Below, one piece after another: positions 32,212 to 39,298 of a stretch of DNA of 40,227 nt. Source of the DNA: Verrucomicrobiaceae bacterium (GTDB lineage: Bacteria; Verrucomicrobiota; Verrucomicrobiia; Verrucomicrobiales; V1-33). Where the stretch lies: assembly GCA_027486335.1 (NCBI GenBank), contig JAIXPK010000426.1, positions 1-40,227 on the forward strand, read 5' to 3'. The first letter of the stretch is position 1. Every line of letters begins with the position of its first letter. A model generated the notes under the pieces. It had not been told where the DNA came from, did not search any database, and saw only the letters and a list, made by a program, of their open reading frames with translations. A program made the translations under genes and the position numbers.

Positions 32212-33012
32212 TCACCCCTCCACATCCACCACCCGCGCCGCCACCCCCGGATCCACCCGCCGCGCCCCGAACAACCGCACCGCCGCACCAGCCGGAAGCC
32301 CCGCATCAAGGATCGCATGCGCCGCCTCCGCCACCGGATACTTCGTCCGCCGGAGCCGCAGGGTCGCCGTCCGCGTGTCCCACACCGCCCAATGCGCCCG
32401 CACATCACCCGTCCGCGGCTGCCCCACCGACCCCACCGTGATCGCCGCAGGCCGACTCGCCGGCGGAAACCGGTAAACCCCCTGCTCCACCGTCACAAAC
32501 CCCTCCTCACCCCCGCAAAACGCATTCTCACGGTGACTGTGCCCGAAAAACCCTACCCGCTTCCCCAGAATCTCCAGCGTCCCCTCCGCTTCCTCGTAAC
32601 TCAGCAGATACGGCCACTCCTTCAGATCCTCATGCAGCGCCGCATGCCCGAACACCAGTTGCCCCTCCACATGCGTCCGCGGCCGCCCCGCCAGCCACGC
32701 CAGATCCTCCCCCACCACCCGCTCCCGCGCATGCCGGATCCCCGCATACACCTGATTCGTCCGCCCAGCCCGCGATGCCTCCATCGCCAGCATCTTCGCA
32801 TCCGGTGCCGTCAGATAATGATCATGATTCCCCATCACCGTCGGCATCCCCGTCTCCCGGATCAGCCTCACACACTCCGCCGGAAACGCCCCGTACCCCA
32901 CAATGTCCCCAAGACACACCGTCCGATCCAACTCCTCCGCCTCAATCGCCCCCAATACCGCCCGCAGCGCAGGCAGGTTGCCGTGTATGTCAGTGATGAT
33001 CGCAATACGCAT
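32212..33012 (-). CDS. metallophosphoesterase (calcineurin-like, YfcE type)
   Basis: This 266-residue protein has all metal-site motifs in order: ITDIHGN (Asp8, His10), CLGDIVGYG (Asp36), VMGNHDHYL (Asn62, His63), FGHAALHE and FFGHSH. No signal peptide, so cytoplasmic. Members hydrolyse phosphodiesters or phosphomonoesters with two metals; the substrate is not readable. The start MRIAIITDIHGN at 33012 is preferred to the ORF start 24 bases further upstream because the beta strand begins there. It precedes the SHD1/CAP gene by 81 bases on the same strand. Confidence 0.93.
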   Translation of the reverse strand: MRIAIITDIHGNLPALRAVLGAIEAEELDRTVCLGDIVGYGAFPAECVRLIRETGMPTVMGNHDHYLTAPDAKMLAMEASRAGRTNQVYAGIRHARERVVGEDLAWLAGRPRTHVEGQLVFGHAALHEDLKEWPYLLSYEEAEGTLEILGKRVGFFGHSHRENAFCGGEEGFVTVEQGVYRFPPASRPAAITVGSVGQPRTGDVRAHWAVWDTRTATLRLRRTKYPVAEAAHAILDAGLPAGAAVRLFGARRVDPGVAARVVDVEG

Positions 33013-33132
33013 GGAAGAATAGCAGAGCAATAGCAACGCGGCTCATGACCCGCGCGACGCACACGCAGCCACAAACCTTCACCCTTACCAACCCTGTCAA
33101 GCCCCCCACCCGCACCACCACCGAAAATCCCC

Positions 33133-33657
33133 TCAGCGCTCACCCCGCACCCACGCCACCACCCGCTCATCATCATCCCCAGCCGCCCACACCGCCCTCA
33201 GAAAATCCGCCCCGTGACATCCATTCCGCTCCCAGAACATCCGGTCTCCCCCGCACCCGTACATCACATCCGGATGCAACTCCCCGCGCAGCTTCGCCCG
33301 CGCCTTCGCTAGTATCCGCCGCAGCCACGGCATCCCTCCCAGCGTCTCATCCTCACGCTCCGGCAGATCCTCCGGCCGCAACTCCGCCGTCGACACCTTC
33401 CCTCCCTGCTTCACCGCAAAATAATCCCGCCGCACCGCCGCAATCAGCAGCGCCGTCGACGCCGCAGGCTCCCCAAAATCCCCACAGTCCTCCACAAAAT
33501 CAAAAAACTCCCGCGGCCGACACCCGATCGACGCCAGCCACCCCAGCTCCTCCTCACTGAAATACTCCTTCCACTCCCCGTCCCCACGCTGATACCGCGC
33601 CAGACAACGCTCGAATAACTCCAGAAATCGGACATCCCAGGAAATTGATGAATTCAT
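33133..33657 (-). CDS. DUF5069-like protein with an extra N-terminal region
   Basis: This 174-residue cytoplasmic protein has a C-terminal half (about 118-174: GMPWLRRILAKARAKLRGEL, then GADFLRAVWAAGDDDERVVA) that follows the DUF5069 pattern of a helix with (D/A)KxRAxLxG, an Asp/Phe-containing core and a final DxxVxxW. The N-terminal half (ISWDVRFLELFERCLARYQR, then EEELGWLASIGCRPREFFDFVED) has no family I recognise and seems longer than usual. The function of DUF5069 is unknown. I chose ATG 33657; longer frame starts add Gly/Arg-rich sequence. The assignment is from memory of the pattern. Confidence 0.7.
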   Translation of the reverse strand: MNSSISWDVRFLELFERCLARYQRGDGEWKEYFSEEELGWLASIGCRPREFFDFVEDCGDFGEPAASTALLIAAVRRDYFAVKQGGKVSTAELRPEDLPEREDETLGGMPWLRRILAKARAKLRGELHPDVMYGCGGDRMFWERNGCHGADFLRAVWAAGDDDERVVAWVRGER

Positions 33658-33721
33658 AACGGCAGTTTCGTTCGACCTTAACATCCAATCTCCCCGCGTG
33701 CCCCGCAACGCGCCTCTCGCA

Positions 33722-34669
33722 TCACTTCCGGCACCCGAGCGCATCGGATGCCATCACCAGCAACCGCCCCGCCAGCGATGCAAATGGGAAATGGCACTCG
33801 TGCGTGTCCGGCACTCCCATCCGCACCGCAAATTCATAAAACGCCCGCTGTCTCTCCATATACCACCGCACCCCGAAAACATCCGCCCCTCCCTGCCCAG
33901 CCGTCTGCACCACATGCACAAACCGCTCCGGCCCCAGCGGCACCCCCTGCACCACCCACCCCAGATCCGCCGCCATCATCCCATCCTCACTGAACCACCG
34001 CGTCTCCGTCCCCTCCGCCAGCCGCTCCCGACTCCGCTCCGCCGCCACCGCCAGCAACCCTCCCCCAACCCCATCCGATCCCACCCACTCCCCTTGCCCA
34101 AAACCCTCCATCCCCTCCGCCCGCAACGCCACCGGATGCGCCAGCCGCCCAGGCAGTATGCTGAAAAACTCATGCGGCAACCTCCCCAGCTCACCCCACC
34201 CCACCACCAGATAAAACGACGTCCCGTAACTCGTCAACTCCACCACCAGCACATGCCGCGCCGCCATCACTCCCCTCGCCCAACCTCCCTCCCATTCTCC
34301 CTCCCAATCCTCACCCTCTTCCCTCTGCTCTCCTTCCCCACGCTCCTCCCCCATCACCAGCGACCGCTTCGCCGCCACCCTCACCGTCCCTCCCGTCCGC
34401 CCGCAAACTCCGTGCACCTCCGCCAGCGCACACGCATGGTCCCTCAGCGCCTCTCCCCCCAACCGCCCGCTCTGATCCTCTATCAACTCCAGCATCCCCA
34501 GCGCCGGAATCAGCTCCAGCACCATCCGCACCGGCTCAGCTCCCCCCAGGGCCTCCTCAGGCATCCGAAAAATGTCCCCGCATTCCGGACACGACACCAT
34601 CCGCCCCGCCCGGCCCCCGGACCACAGCACAGCACACCCGCAATGATCGCACGGCACAGTCAATGACAT
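33722..34669 (-). CDS. hypothetical protein with N-terminal zinc ribbon
   Basis: This 315-residue protein has a clear zinc ribbon at 7-30 (CDHC...CPEC; Cys7, Cys10, Cys27, Cys30), like the MJ0042-type finger. A Leu/Ala-rich helical stretch follows, then an acidic low-complexity run near 110-130 (GEERGEGEQREEGEDWEGEW), then a folded part (VMAARHVLVVELTSYGTSFY, RWYMERQRAFYEFAVRM). I do not recognise the remainder. No signal peptide. The MFS gene starts divergently 140 bases away. The low-complexity run is unlike its neighbours and may be a linker or a shifted region. Confidence 0.72.
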   Translation of the reverse strand: MSLTVPCDHCGCAVLWSGGRAGRMVSCPECGDIFRMPEEALGGAEPVRMVLELIPALGMLELIEDQSGRLGGEALRDHACALAEVHGVCGRTGGTVRVAAKRSLVMGEERGEGEQREEGEDWEGEWEGGWARGVMAARHVLVVELTSYGTSFYLVVGWGELGRLPHEFFSILPGRLAHPVALRAEGMEGFGQGEWVGSDGVGGGLLAVAAERSRERLAEGTETRWFSEDGMMAADLGWVVQGVPLGPERFVHVVQTAGQGGADVFGVRWYMERQRAFYEFAVRMGVPDTHECHFPFASLAGRLLVMASDALGCRK

Positions 34670-34808
34670 CTCGACAATCAGAATTCCCCATCCCCTTCAC
34701 GCATCATCCTCCCGCTGTCCACCGCTCGCCTCACCGCCCCCGCGTGACGGAATTCAGTTTGCCATTCCCTCCACCCGCACTCCTCTTCCCGCCGGTCCTT
34801 TCTTTCCC

Positions 34809-36242
34809 ATGGCTTCCCGTCTCACTCCCACTCAGTGGCTCATCTGCATCATCGCCAGCATCGGCTTCGCGTTCGACATCTACGAACTCCTCATGCTGCC
34901 TCTGATCATCAAGCCCGCCCTCTTCTCCCTCGGCAAGCTCTCCGTCGGCACCCCGGAATACAAGGAATGGGCCCGCCTCCTCTTCTTCATCCCTGCCGTC
35001 GCCGGCGGTATCTTCGGCCTCCTCGGCGGCTGGCTCACCGACCGCCTCGGCCGCCGCCGCGTCCTCACATGGAGCATCCTCCTCTACGCCTTCGGCGCCT
35101 GCGCCGCTGGTTACGCCACCAGCCTCCCCATGCTCCTCGCCTTCCGCTGCTGCGTCTTCGTCGGCGTCTGCGTCGAATTCGTCGCCGCCGTCGCATGGCT
35201 CGCAGAACTCTTCCCTGACAAAAAACAGAAGGAAAAGGTCCTCGGCCTCACCCAGGCCTTCTCCTCCCTCGGTGGCCTCCTCGTCGCCGGCGTCAACGAA
35301 TGGTGCATCTCCGCCGCACCCTCCCTCCCCGCCATCCACGGCAACCACGAGGCATGGCGCTACACACTCATCTCCGGCCTCATCCCAGCCATCCCCCTCA
35401 TCATCATCCGGCCATTCCTCCCGGAATCCCCAGTCTGGGAAGCCAAACGCGCCGCCGGTCTCCTCAAACGCCCCAGCATCGCCGAACTCTTCGCCCCAGG
35501 CCTCCTCCGCACCACCCTCACCACCACCGCCCTCTTCGCCTGCTGCTACGGCATCGCCTTCGGTGCCATCCAGCACCTCCCCCAGATCGTCCCTGGCTTC
35601 GCTGACGTAAAATCCAAAACCACCCCAGTCGTCGCCGCCGCCGTCCAGAAGGCCACCACCGACGCCTCCACCGCCGGGAAACCCGCCCCCTCCCCGGACG
35701 CCCTCAAAGCCATCACCGGCAAAGCCAAAGGCCCCATCGAAGAAAAAGAATCCGCCATCGTCCAGAAATGGCAGGAAGTCGGCGGGCTCCTCGGCCGCGT
35801 CCTCCTCGCCGTCGGCGTCCTCTACATCTCCAGCCGACGCGCCCTCCTCCGCCTCTTCGCCGTCCCAGCCCTCCTCTTCATCCCCGCCCTCTTCTGGTGG
35901 ATCGGCCAGAACATGGGCACCGCAGGTACCATCGGTGCCCTCAAATGGGGCGTCTTCCTCGCAGGTGTCCTCCTCGTCGGCCAGTTCAGCTTCTGGGGCA
36001 ACTACATCCCTCGCGTCTTCCCTGTCCACCTCCGCGGCACCGGCGAAAGCTTCGCCGCCAACATCGGCGGCCGCGTCCTCGGCACCAGCATGGCATGGCT
36101 CTTCTTCACCTTCTCCGACGCCACCCCGCCCAACCCCTCCAAAATGGCCTACACCGCCGCCATCATCGCCGCAGTCATGGCCCTCCTCACGCTCGTCATC
36201 ATCCCCTTCATGACCGAACCCAAAGCGGAAGACGCGGAGTAA
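34809..36242 (+). CDS. MFS transporter
   Basis: This 477-residue membrane protein has about 12 hydrophobic helices. The major-facilitator signature GGWLTDRLGRRRVLTWSILL (about 72-91) lies between helices 2 and 3, and FLPESPVWE resembles the sugar/acid:H+ symporter loop (PESPxW). A polar insertion at about 275-320 (VQKATTDASTAGKPAPSPDA, then KGPIEEKESAIVQKWQEVG) lies between helices in the second half and is longer than usual. It resembles the sialate/shikimate-like transporter branch, but the substrate is unknown. It ends 10 bases from the convergent LysR gene. No Shine-Dalgarno motif precedes the ATG. Confidence 0.9.
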   Translation: MASRLTPTQWLICIIASIGFAFDIYELLMLPLIIKPALFSLGKLSVGTPEYKEWARLLFFIPAVAGGIFGLLGGWLTDRLGRRRVLTWSILLYAFGACAAGYATSLPMLLAFRCCVFVGVCVEFVAAVAWLAELFPDKKQKEKVLGLTQAFSSLGGLLVAGVNEWCISAAPSLPAIHGNHEAWRYTLISGLIPAIPLIIIRPFLPESPVWEAKRAAGLLKRPSIAELFAPGLLRTTLTTTALFACCYGIAFGAIQHLPQIVPGFADVKSKTTPVVAAAVQKATTDASTAGKPAPSPDALKAITGKAKGPIEEKESAIVQKWQEVGGLLGRVLLAVGVLYISSRRALLRLFAVPALLFIPALFWWIGQNMGTAGTIGALKWGVFLAGVLLVGQFSFWGNYIPRVFPVHLRGTGESFAANIGGRVLGTSMAWLFFTFSDATPPNPSKMAYTAAIIAAVMALLTLVIIPFMTEPKAEDAE

Positions 36243-36252
36243 CTCCACGCCC

Positions 36253-37164
36253 TCACCCCCGCACCGCCGCAAACCTCGCCCGGATCCGGTCCACCAGATC
36301 CCCCACCAGCGGATTCGGAAAATGCCGCGTCGCCGTCAGCGCATAATACCGCTCCACCAGCCCAGGCACCCGCTCAACCCTCAGCAGCCGGCTCTCCTCC
36401 AGCTCCTTCTGCACCACAATCTCCGGCACTAGCGCATAACCATTCCCAGACAGCGCCAGCAGCCGCAGCAGCGCCATGTCGTCAACCTCCGCACGCACCT
36501 TCGGCTCCACCCCAGCCCGCGCCAGCATCGCGTCAAACTCCGTCCGCAGCGGGCTCCGCTCCGACGGCAGAAACACCGGCACGCCGTGCAGCCACCGCGG
36601 AAACGACCGCTTCTTCCCGCCCGCCCCTTCCCGCCCCACCAGATACACCGGCATCTCTAACAGCAACTGACTGTGCAACCCGCCCTCCCCGCTCTCCCGC
36701 TGCGGCGCAGGCACCGGTGAAATCAGCACGTCCAGCTGATGATTCAGCAATCGCGGCAGCAACGCCCGCAACTCCCCAGCCTCCACCATCACCCGGTCCG
36801 CCTCAGACATCACCACCGGCTCAATGAACACATACTGCAGGTTCTTCGACAGAATACTCACCGCCCCCACCCGCACACTCCGCCCTCCTCCCCCGCGCTG
36901 ATCCGCCAGGTGCTGCAGCATCTCCCCACCCAGATCAAAAATCCGCTGCGCATAGTCAAAGACCACCCGCCCAGTCTCCGTCAGCTCCATCCGCCGCGCC
37001 ACCCGCAGAAACAGGCTGTGCCCCACCGCCTCCTCCAGCGCACGAATCTGCGTGCTCACCGCCGACTGCGCCACCCGCATCTCCCCTGCCGCCCGCGTCA
37101 CCCCTCCCCTCCGGGCCACCATCCAGAACGCATGCAGATGCAGATAATTCAGTCGCTCTATCAT
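36253..37164 (-). CDS. LysR-family regulator, NhaR-like
   Basis: This 303-residue regulator has an N-terminal winged helix-turn-helix (LNYLHLHAFWMVARRGGVTR, then AAGEMRVAQSAVSTQIRALE at about 5-45). The wording LNYxHLxxFWxVAxxG is the start characteristic of NhaR, which in E. coli senses sodium and activates the NhaA antiporter. A two-lobed effector domain follows (VRVGAVSILSKNLQYVFIEP, LDVLISPVP). No nhaA is in the window, so the sodium role is inference. It is divergent from the hypothetical gene at 37237, and the shared 72-base AT-rich gap is its likely control region. The MFS gene is convergent. Confidence 0.88.
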   Translation of the reverse strand: MIERLNYLHLHAFWMVARRGGVTRAAGEMRVAQSAVSTQIRALEEAVGHSLFLRVARRMELTETGRVVFDYAQRIFDLGGEMLQHLADQRGGGGRSVRVGAVSILSKNLQYVFIEPVVMSEADRVMVEAGELRALLPRLLNHQLDVLISPVPAPQRESGEGGLHSQLLLEMPVYLVGREGAGGKKRSFPRWLHGVPVFLPSERSPLRTEFDAMLARAGVEPKVRAEVDDMALLRLLALSGNGYALVPEIVVQKELEESRLLRVERVPGLVERYYALTATRHFPNPLVGDLVDRIRARFAAVRG

Positions 37165-37178
37165 TCTTAAAAACAGTA

Positions 37179-37233
37179 CGAATACTTCATTTTTATCTGT
37201 TGGATAGCACGAAGTTTCTCCCCGAAATACTTC
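37179..37233. promoter_or_regulatory. divergent control region of the LysR gene
   Basis: The gap between the LysR start and the divergent gene is one of the few AT-rich stretches here. CGAATACTTC (37179-37188) and CGAAATACTTC (37223-37233) are near-identical direct repeats 44 bases apart, flanking TTCATTTTTATCTG. This is the expected position for LysR-type sites; the protein that binds is a guess. Confidence 0.4.
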
Positions 37234-37236
37234 CTC

Positions 37237-37716
37237 ATGAGCCTCCTCGCTTGTCCAGCCACCCAACTCCAGCCCTCCACCCCTCCCTCCGCCGAGTCCC
37301 TCATCGAATCCTGCCTCGCCGCCCTCGCCCCGGACCTCTCAGGCCGCTGGCAGCAAGCCATCGCCCTCCCAGGCACCAACCCAGGCACCGCCAGATTCGT
37401 CATGATCGACGCCTCATCCCCTATCGCTAAAGCCTCCGCCGCCGCCGCCTCCGGCCACATCCTCTGGCTCTCCACACGCCCCGCCCACGATGCCCTCGGC
37501 TCCCTCGACTCCCTGCCCGACGGAGCCCAGTGGACCTGCGGCCCCGGCGCCCTCATCCACCACAGAGACCGCTCCGCATGGTTCGCTCTCCCCACCTCCC
37601 TCTCCTGCTCCCTCCCGCACCCCCACCGCATCCCATGGCTCGCCTGCACCCTCGCAGGCCACCTCCTCCACCTCCCACCCACCGCCTTCCAGAACTGGCT
37701 CATCCAGCAATCCTAA
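37237..37716 (+). CDS. hypothetical protein divergent from the LysR gene
   Basis: This 159-residue protein is not recognised. It is probably cytoplasmic; the start MSLLACPATQLQPSTPPSAE is not a convincing signal peptide. The body reads as mixed alpha/beta (ESLIESCLAALAPDLSGRWQ, TARFVMIDASSPIAKASAAA, GHILWLSTRPAHDALGS), with WTCGPGALIHHRDRSAWFAL and LHLPPTAFQNWLIQQS at the end. Codon use is the same C-ending pattern as its plus-strand neighbours, supporting a real gene. It lies 34 bases before icd and could be cotranscribed with it, and may be controlled by the LysR protein. Confidence 0.7.
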   Translation: MSLLACPATQLQPSTPPSAESLIESCLAALAPDLSGRWQQAIALPGTNPGTARFVMIDASSPIAKASAAAASGHILWLSTRPAHDALGSLDSLPDGAQWTCGPGALIHHRDRSAWFALPTSLSCSLPHPHRIPWLACTLAGHLLHLPPTAFQNWLIQQS

Positions 37717-37750
37717 CCCCTCCACCCATCCACCCCTCCCCCCAATTCCC

Positions 37751-39199
37751 ATGAAAACCCACCACATCACCCTCATCCCAGGCGACGGCATCGGCCCCGA
37801 AGTCATCGACGCCACCAGACGCCTCATCGACGCCGCAGGCGTCCGCATCGCATGGGACGAAGTCCACGCCGGCGCTTCCGTCTTCCGCAAAGGCATCGCC
37901 TCCGGCGTCCCCCGCGAAACCATCGACTCCATCTCCCGTACCCGCCTCGCCCTCAAAGGCCCCCTCGAAACACCCGTCGGCTTCGGCGAAAAAAGCGCCA
38001 ACGTCACCCTCCGCAAGCTCTTCGAAACCTACGGCAATATCCGCCCGGTCCGCATGCTCAAAGGGGTCCCCACCGCCTACTCCGGCCGCCCCATCGACCT
38101 CGTCATCGTCCGCGAAAACGTCGAAGACCTCTACGCCGGCATCGAACACCAGCAAACCCCCGGCGTCGCCCAGTGCCTCAAGCTCATCTCACGCAAAGGC
38201 TGCGAGAAAATCGTCCGCCTCGCCTTCGAAGTCGCCCGCGCCCAGGGCCGCAAATCCGTCGCCTGCGCCACCAAGGCTAACATCATGAAACTCACCGAAG
38301 GGCTCCTCAAACGCACCTTCGAAGACCTCGCCCCCGATTACCCGGAAATCGAATCATGGCACATCATCGTCGATAACTGCGCCCACCAGCTCGTCAAAAA
38401 ACCGGAACAGTTCGATGTCATCGTCACCACTAACATGAACGGCGACATCCTCTCCGACCTCACCTCCGCCCTCGTCGGAGGTCTCGGCTTCGCAGGCTCC
38501 GCCAACCTCGGCACCGACGTCGCCATCTTCGAAGCCGTCCACGGCTCCGCACCCAAATACGCCGGCAAGGACGTCATCAACCCCACCGCCATGATCTTCT
38601 CAGGCCTCATGATGCTCCGCCACATCGGCGAATTCGACGCCGCACGCACCATCGAAGACGCCATCGAAGTCACCCTCGCAGAAGGCCTCTCCGTCCCACG
38701 CGATGTCGTCGGCGACGCCCGCGCCGCTGGCACCCGCGCCTACACCGACGCCATCATCGCCAACTTCGGCCGCCAACCCGCCGACGTACCCACACGCCAG
38801 CACCACCCCATCCGCATGCCCACCTTCAACCCGGACCCAGTCTCCGTCCGGCCAGCCTCCCGCTCAACCATCGGCTTCGACCTCTTCACAGAATTCGGCG
38901 GCCAACCCGAAGCCCTCGGCCCCATCCTCGAAAACGCCGCCTCTGGCCTCGGCTGTCGTCTCAAGATGATCTCCAGCCGCGGCACCAAGGTCTACCCGCC
39001 CACCGGGGCCATGACCGACTACGTCGACCAGTGGCGCTGCCGCTTCACTCTCGACTCCCCGGCCGACGACCTCAATCTCTCCCTCCTCGCTCGCCTCCTC
39101 GCCGCCGTCGAATCCGCCGGCGTCCGCTGGATGCACTTCGAAAAACTCCAGCACTTCGACGGCGCACCAGGCTACACCAAGGCCCAGGGCGAGGACTGA
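37751..39199 (+). CDS. icd: NADP-type isocitrate dehydrogenase with C-terminal domain
   Basis: This 482-residue TCA-cycle enzyme oxidises isocitrate to 2-oxoglutarate. The N-terminal LIPGDGIGPEV starts the fold. GEKSANVTLRKLFETYGNIR carries the substrate Ser/Asn/Arg pattern. VIVRENVEDLYAGIEH, NMNGDILSDLTSALVGGLGF (metal Asp) and EAVHGSAPKYAGKDVINP (about 264-272 for HGSAPKYAG) complete the site; the Lys-Tyr pair in HGSAPKYAG is that of NADP enzymes. A roughly 145-residue C-terminal extension (STIGFDLFTEFGGQPEALGP, MTDYVDQWRCRFTLDSP) matches the longer Thermus/Rickettsia type. ATG 37751 removes an upstream frame that runs through the previous gene. Confidence 0.93.
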   Translation: MKTHHITLIPGDGIGPEVIDATRRLIDAAGVRIAWDEVHAGASVFRKGIASGVPRETIDSISRTRLALKGPLETPVGFGEKSANVTLRKLFETYGNIRPVRMLKGVPTAYSGRPIDLVIVRENVEDLYAGIEHQQTPGVAQCLKLISRKGCEKIVRLAFEVARAQGRKSVACATKANIMKLTEGLLKRTFEDLAPDYPEIESWHIIVDNCAHQLVKKPEQFDVIVTTNMNGDILSDLTSALVGGLGFAGSANLGTDVAIFEAVHGSAPKYAGKDVINPTAMIFSGLMMLRHIGEFDAARTIEDAIEVTLAEGLSVPRDVVGDARAAGTRAYTDAIIANFGRQPADVPTRQHHPIRMPTFNPDPVSVRPASRSTIGFDLFTEFGGQPEALGPILENAASGLGCRLKMISSRGTKVYPPTGAMTDYVDQWRCRFTLDSPADDLNLSLLARLLAAVESAGVRWMHFEKLQHFDGAPGYTKAQGED

Positions 39200-39214
39200 T
39201 CCCCCCACTCCCAA

Positions 39215-39244
39215 CCGGAGGGGCAGCGCCGCCTGCCCCTCCGG
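39215..39244 (+). terminator. stem-loop terminator after icd
   Basis: CCGGAGGGGCAG (39215-39226) and CTGCCCCTCCGG (39233-39244) form a perfect 12-pair stem with a six-base loop, 15 bases after the icd stop. No T run follows, so it would be a U-less or Rho-assisted type, or an RNA-stabilising 3' hairpin. Confidence 0.65.
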
Positions 39245-39298
39245 ACTCCCGCCACCCCGCGGCTTGCGCATCGCCCCACCCAGCGTAATGAACACGCA

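Noticed and set aside
34731..36272. 513-codon minus-strand frame opposite the MFS gene
   Set aside because: Extremely acidic, repetitive product, a shadow of membrane-protein codons; the MFS signature is on the plus strand.
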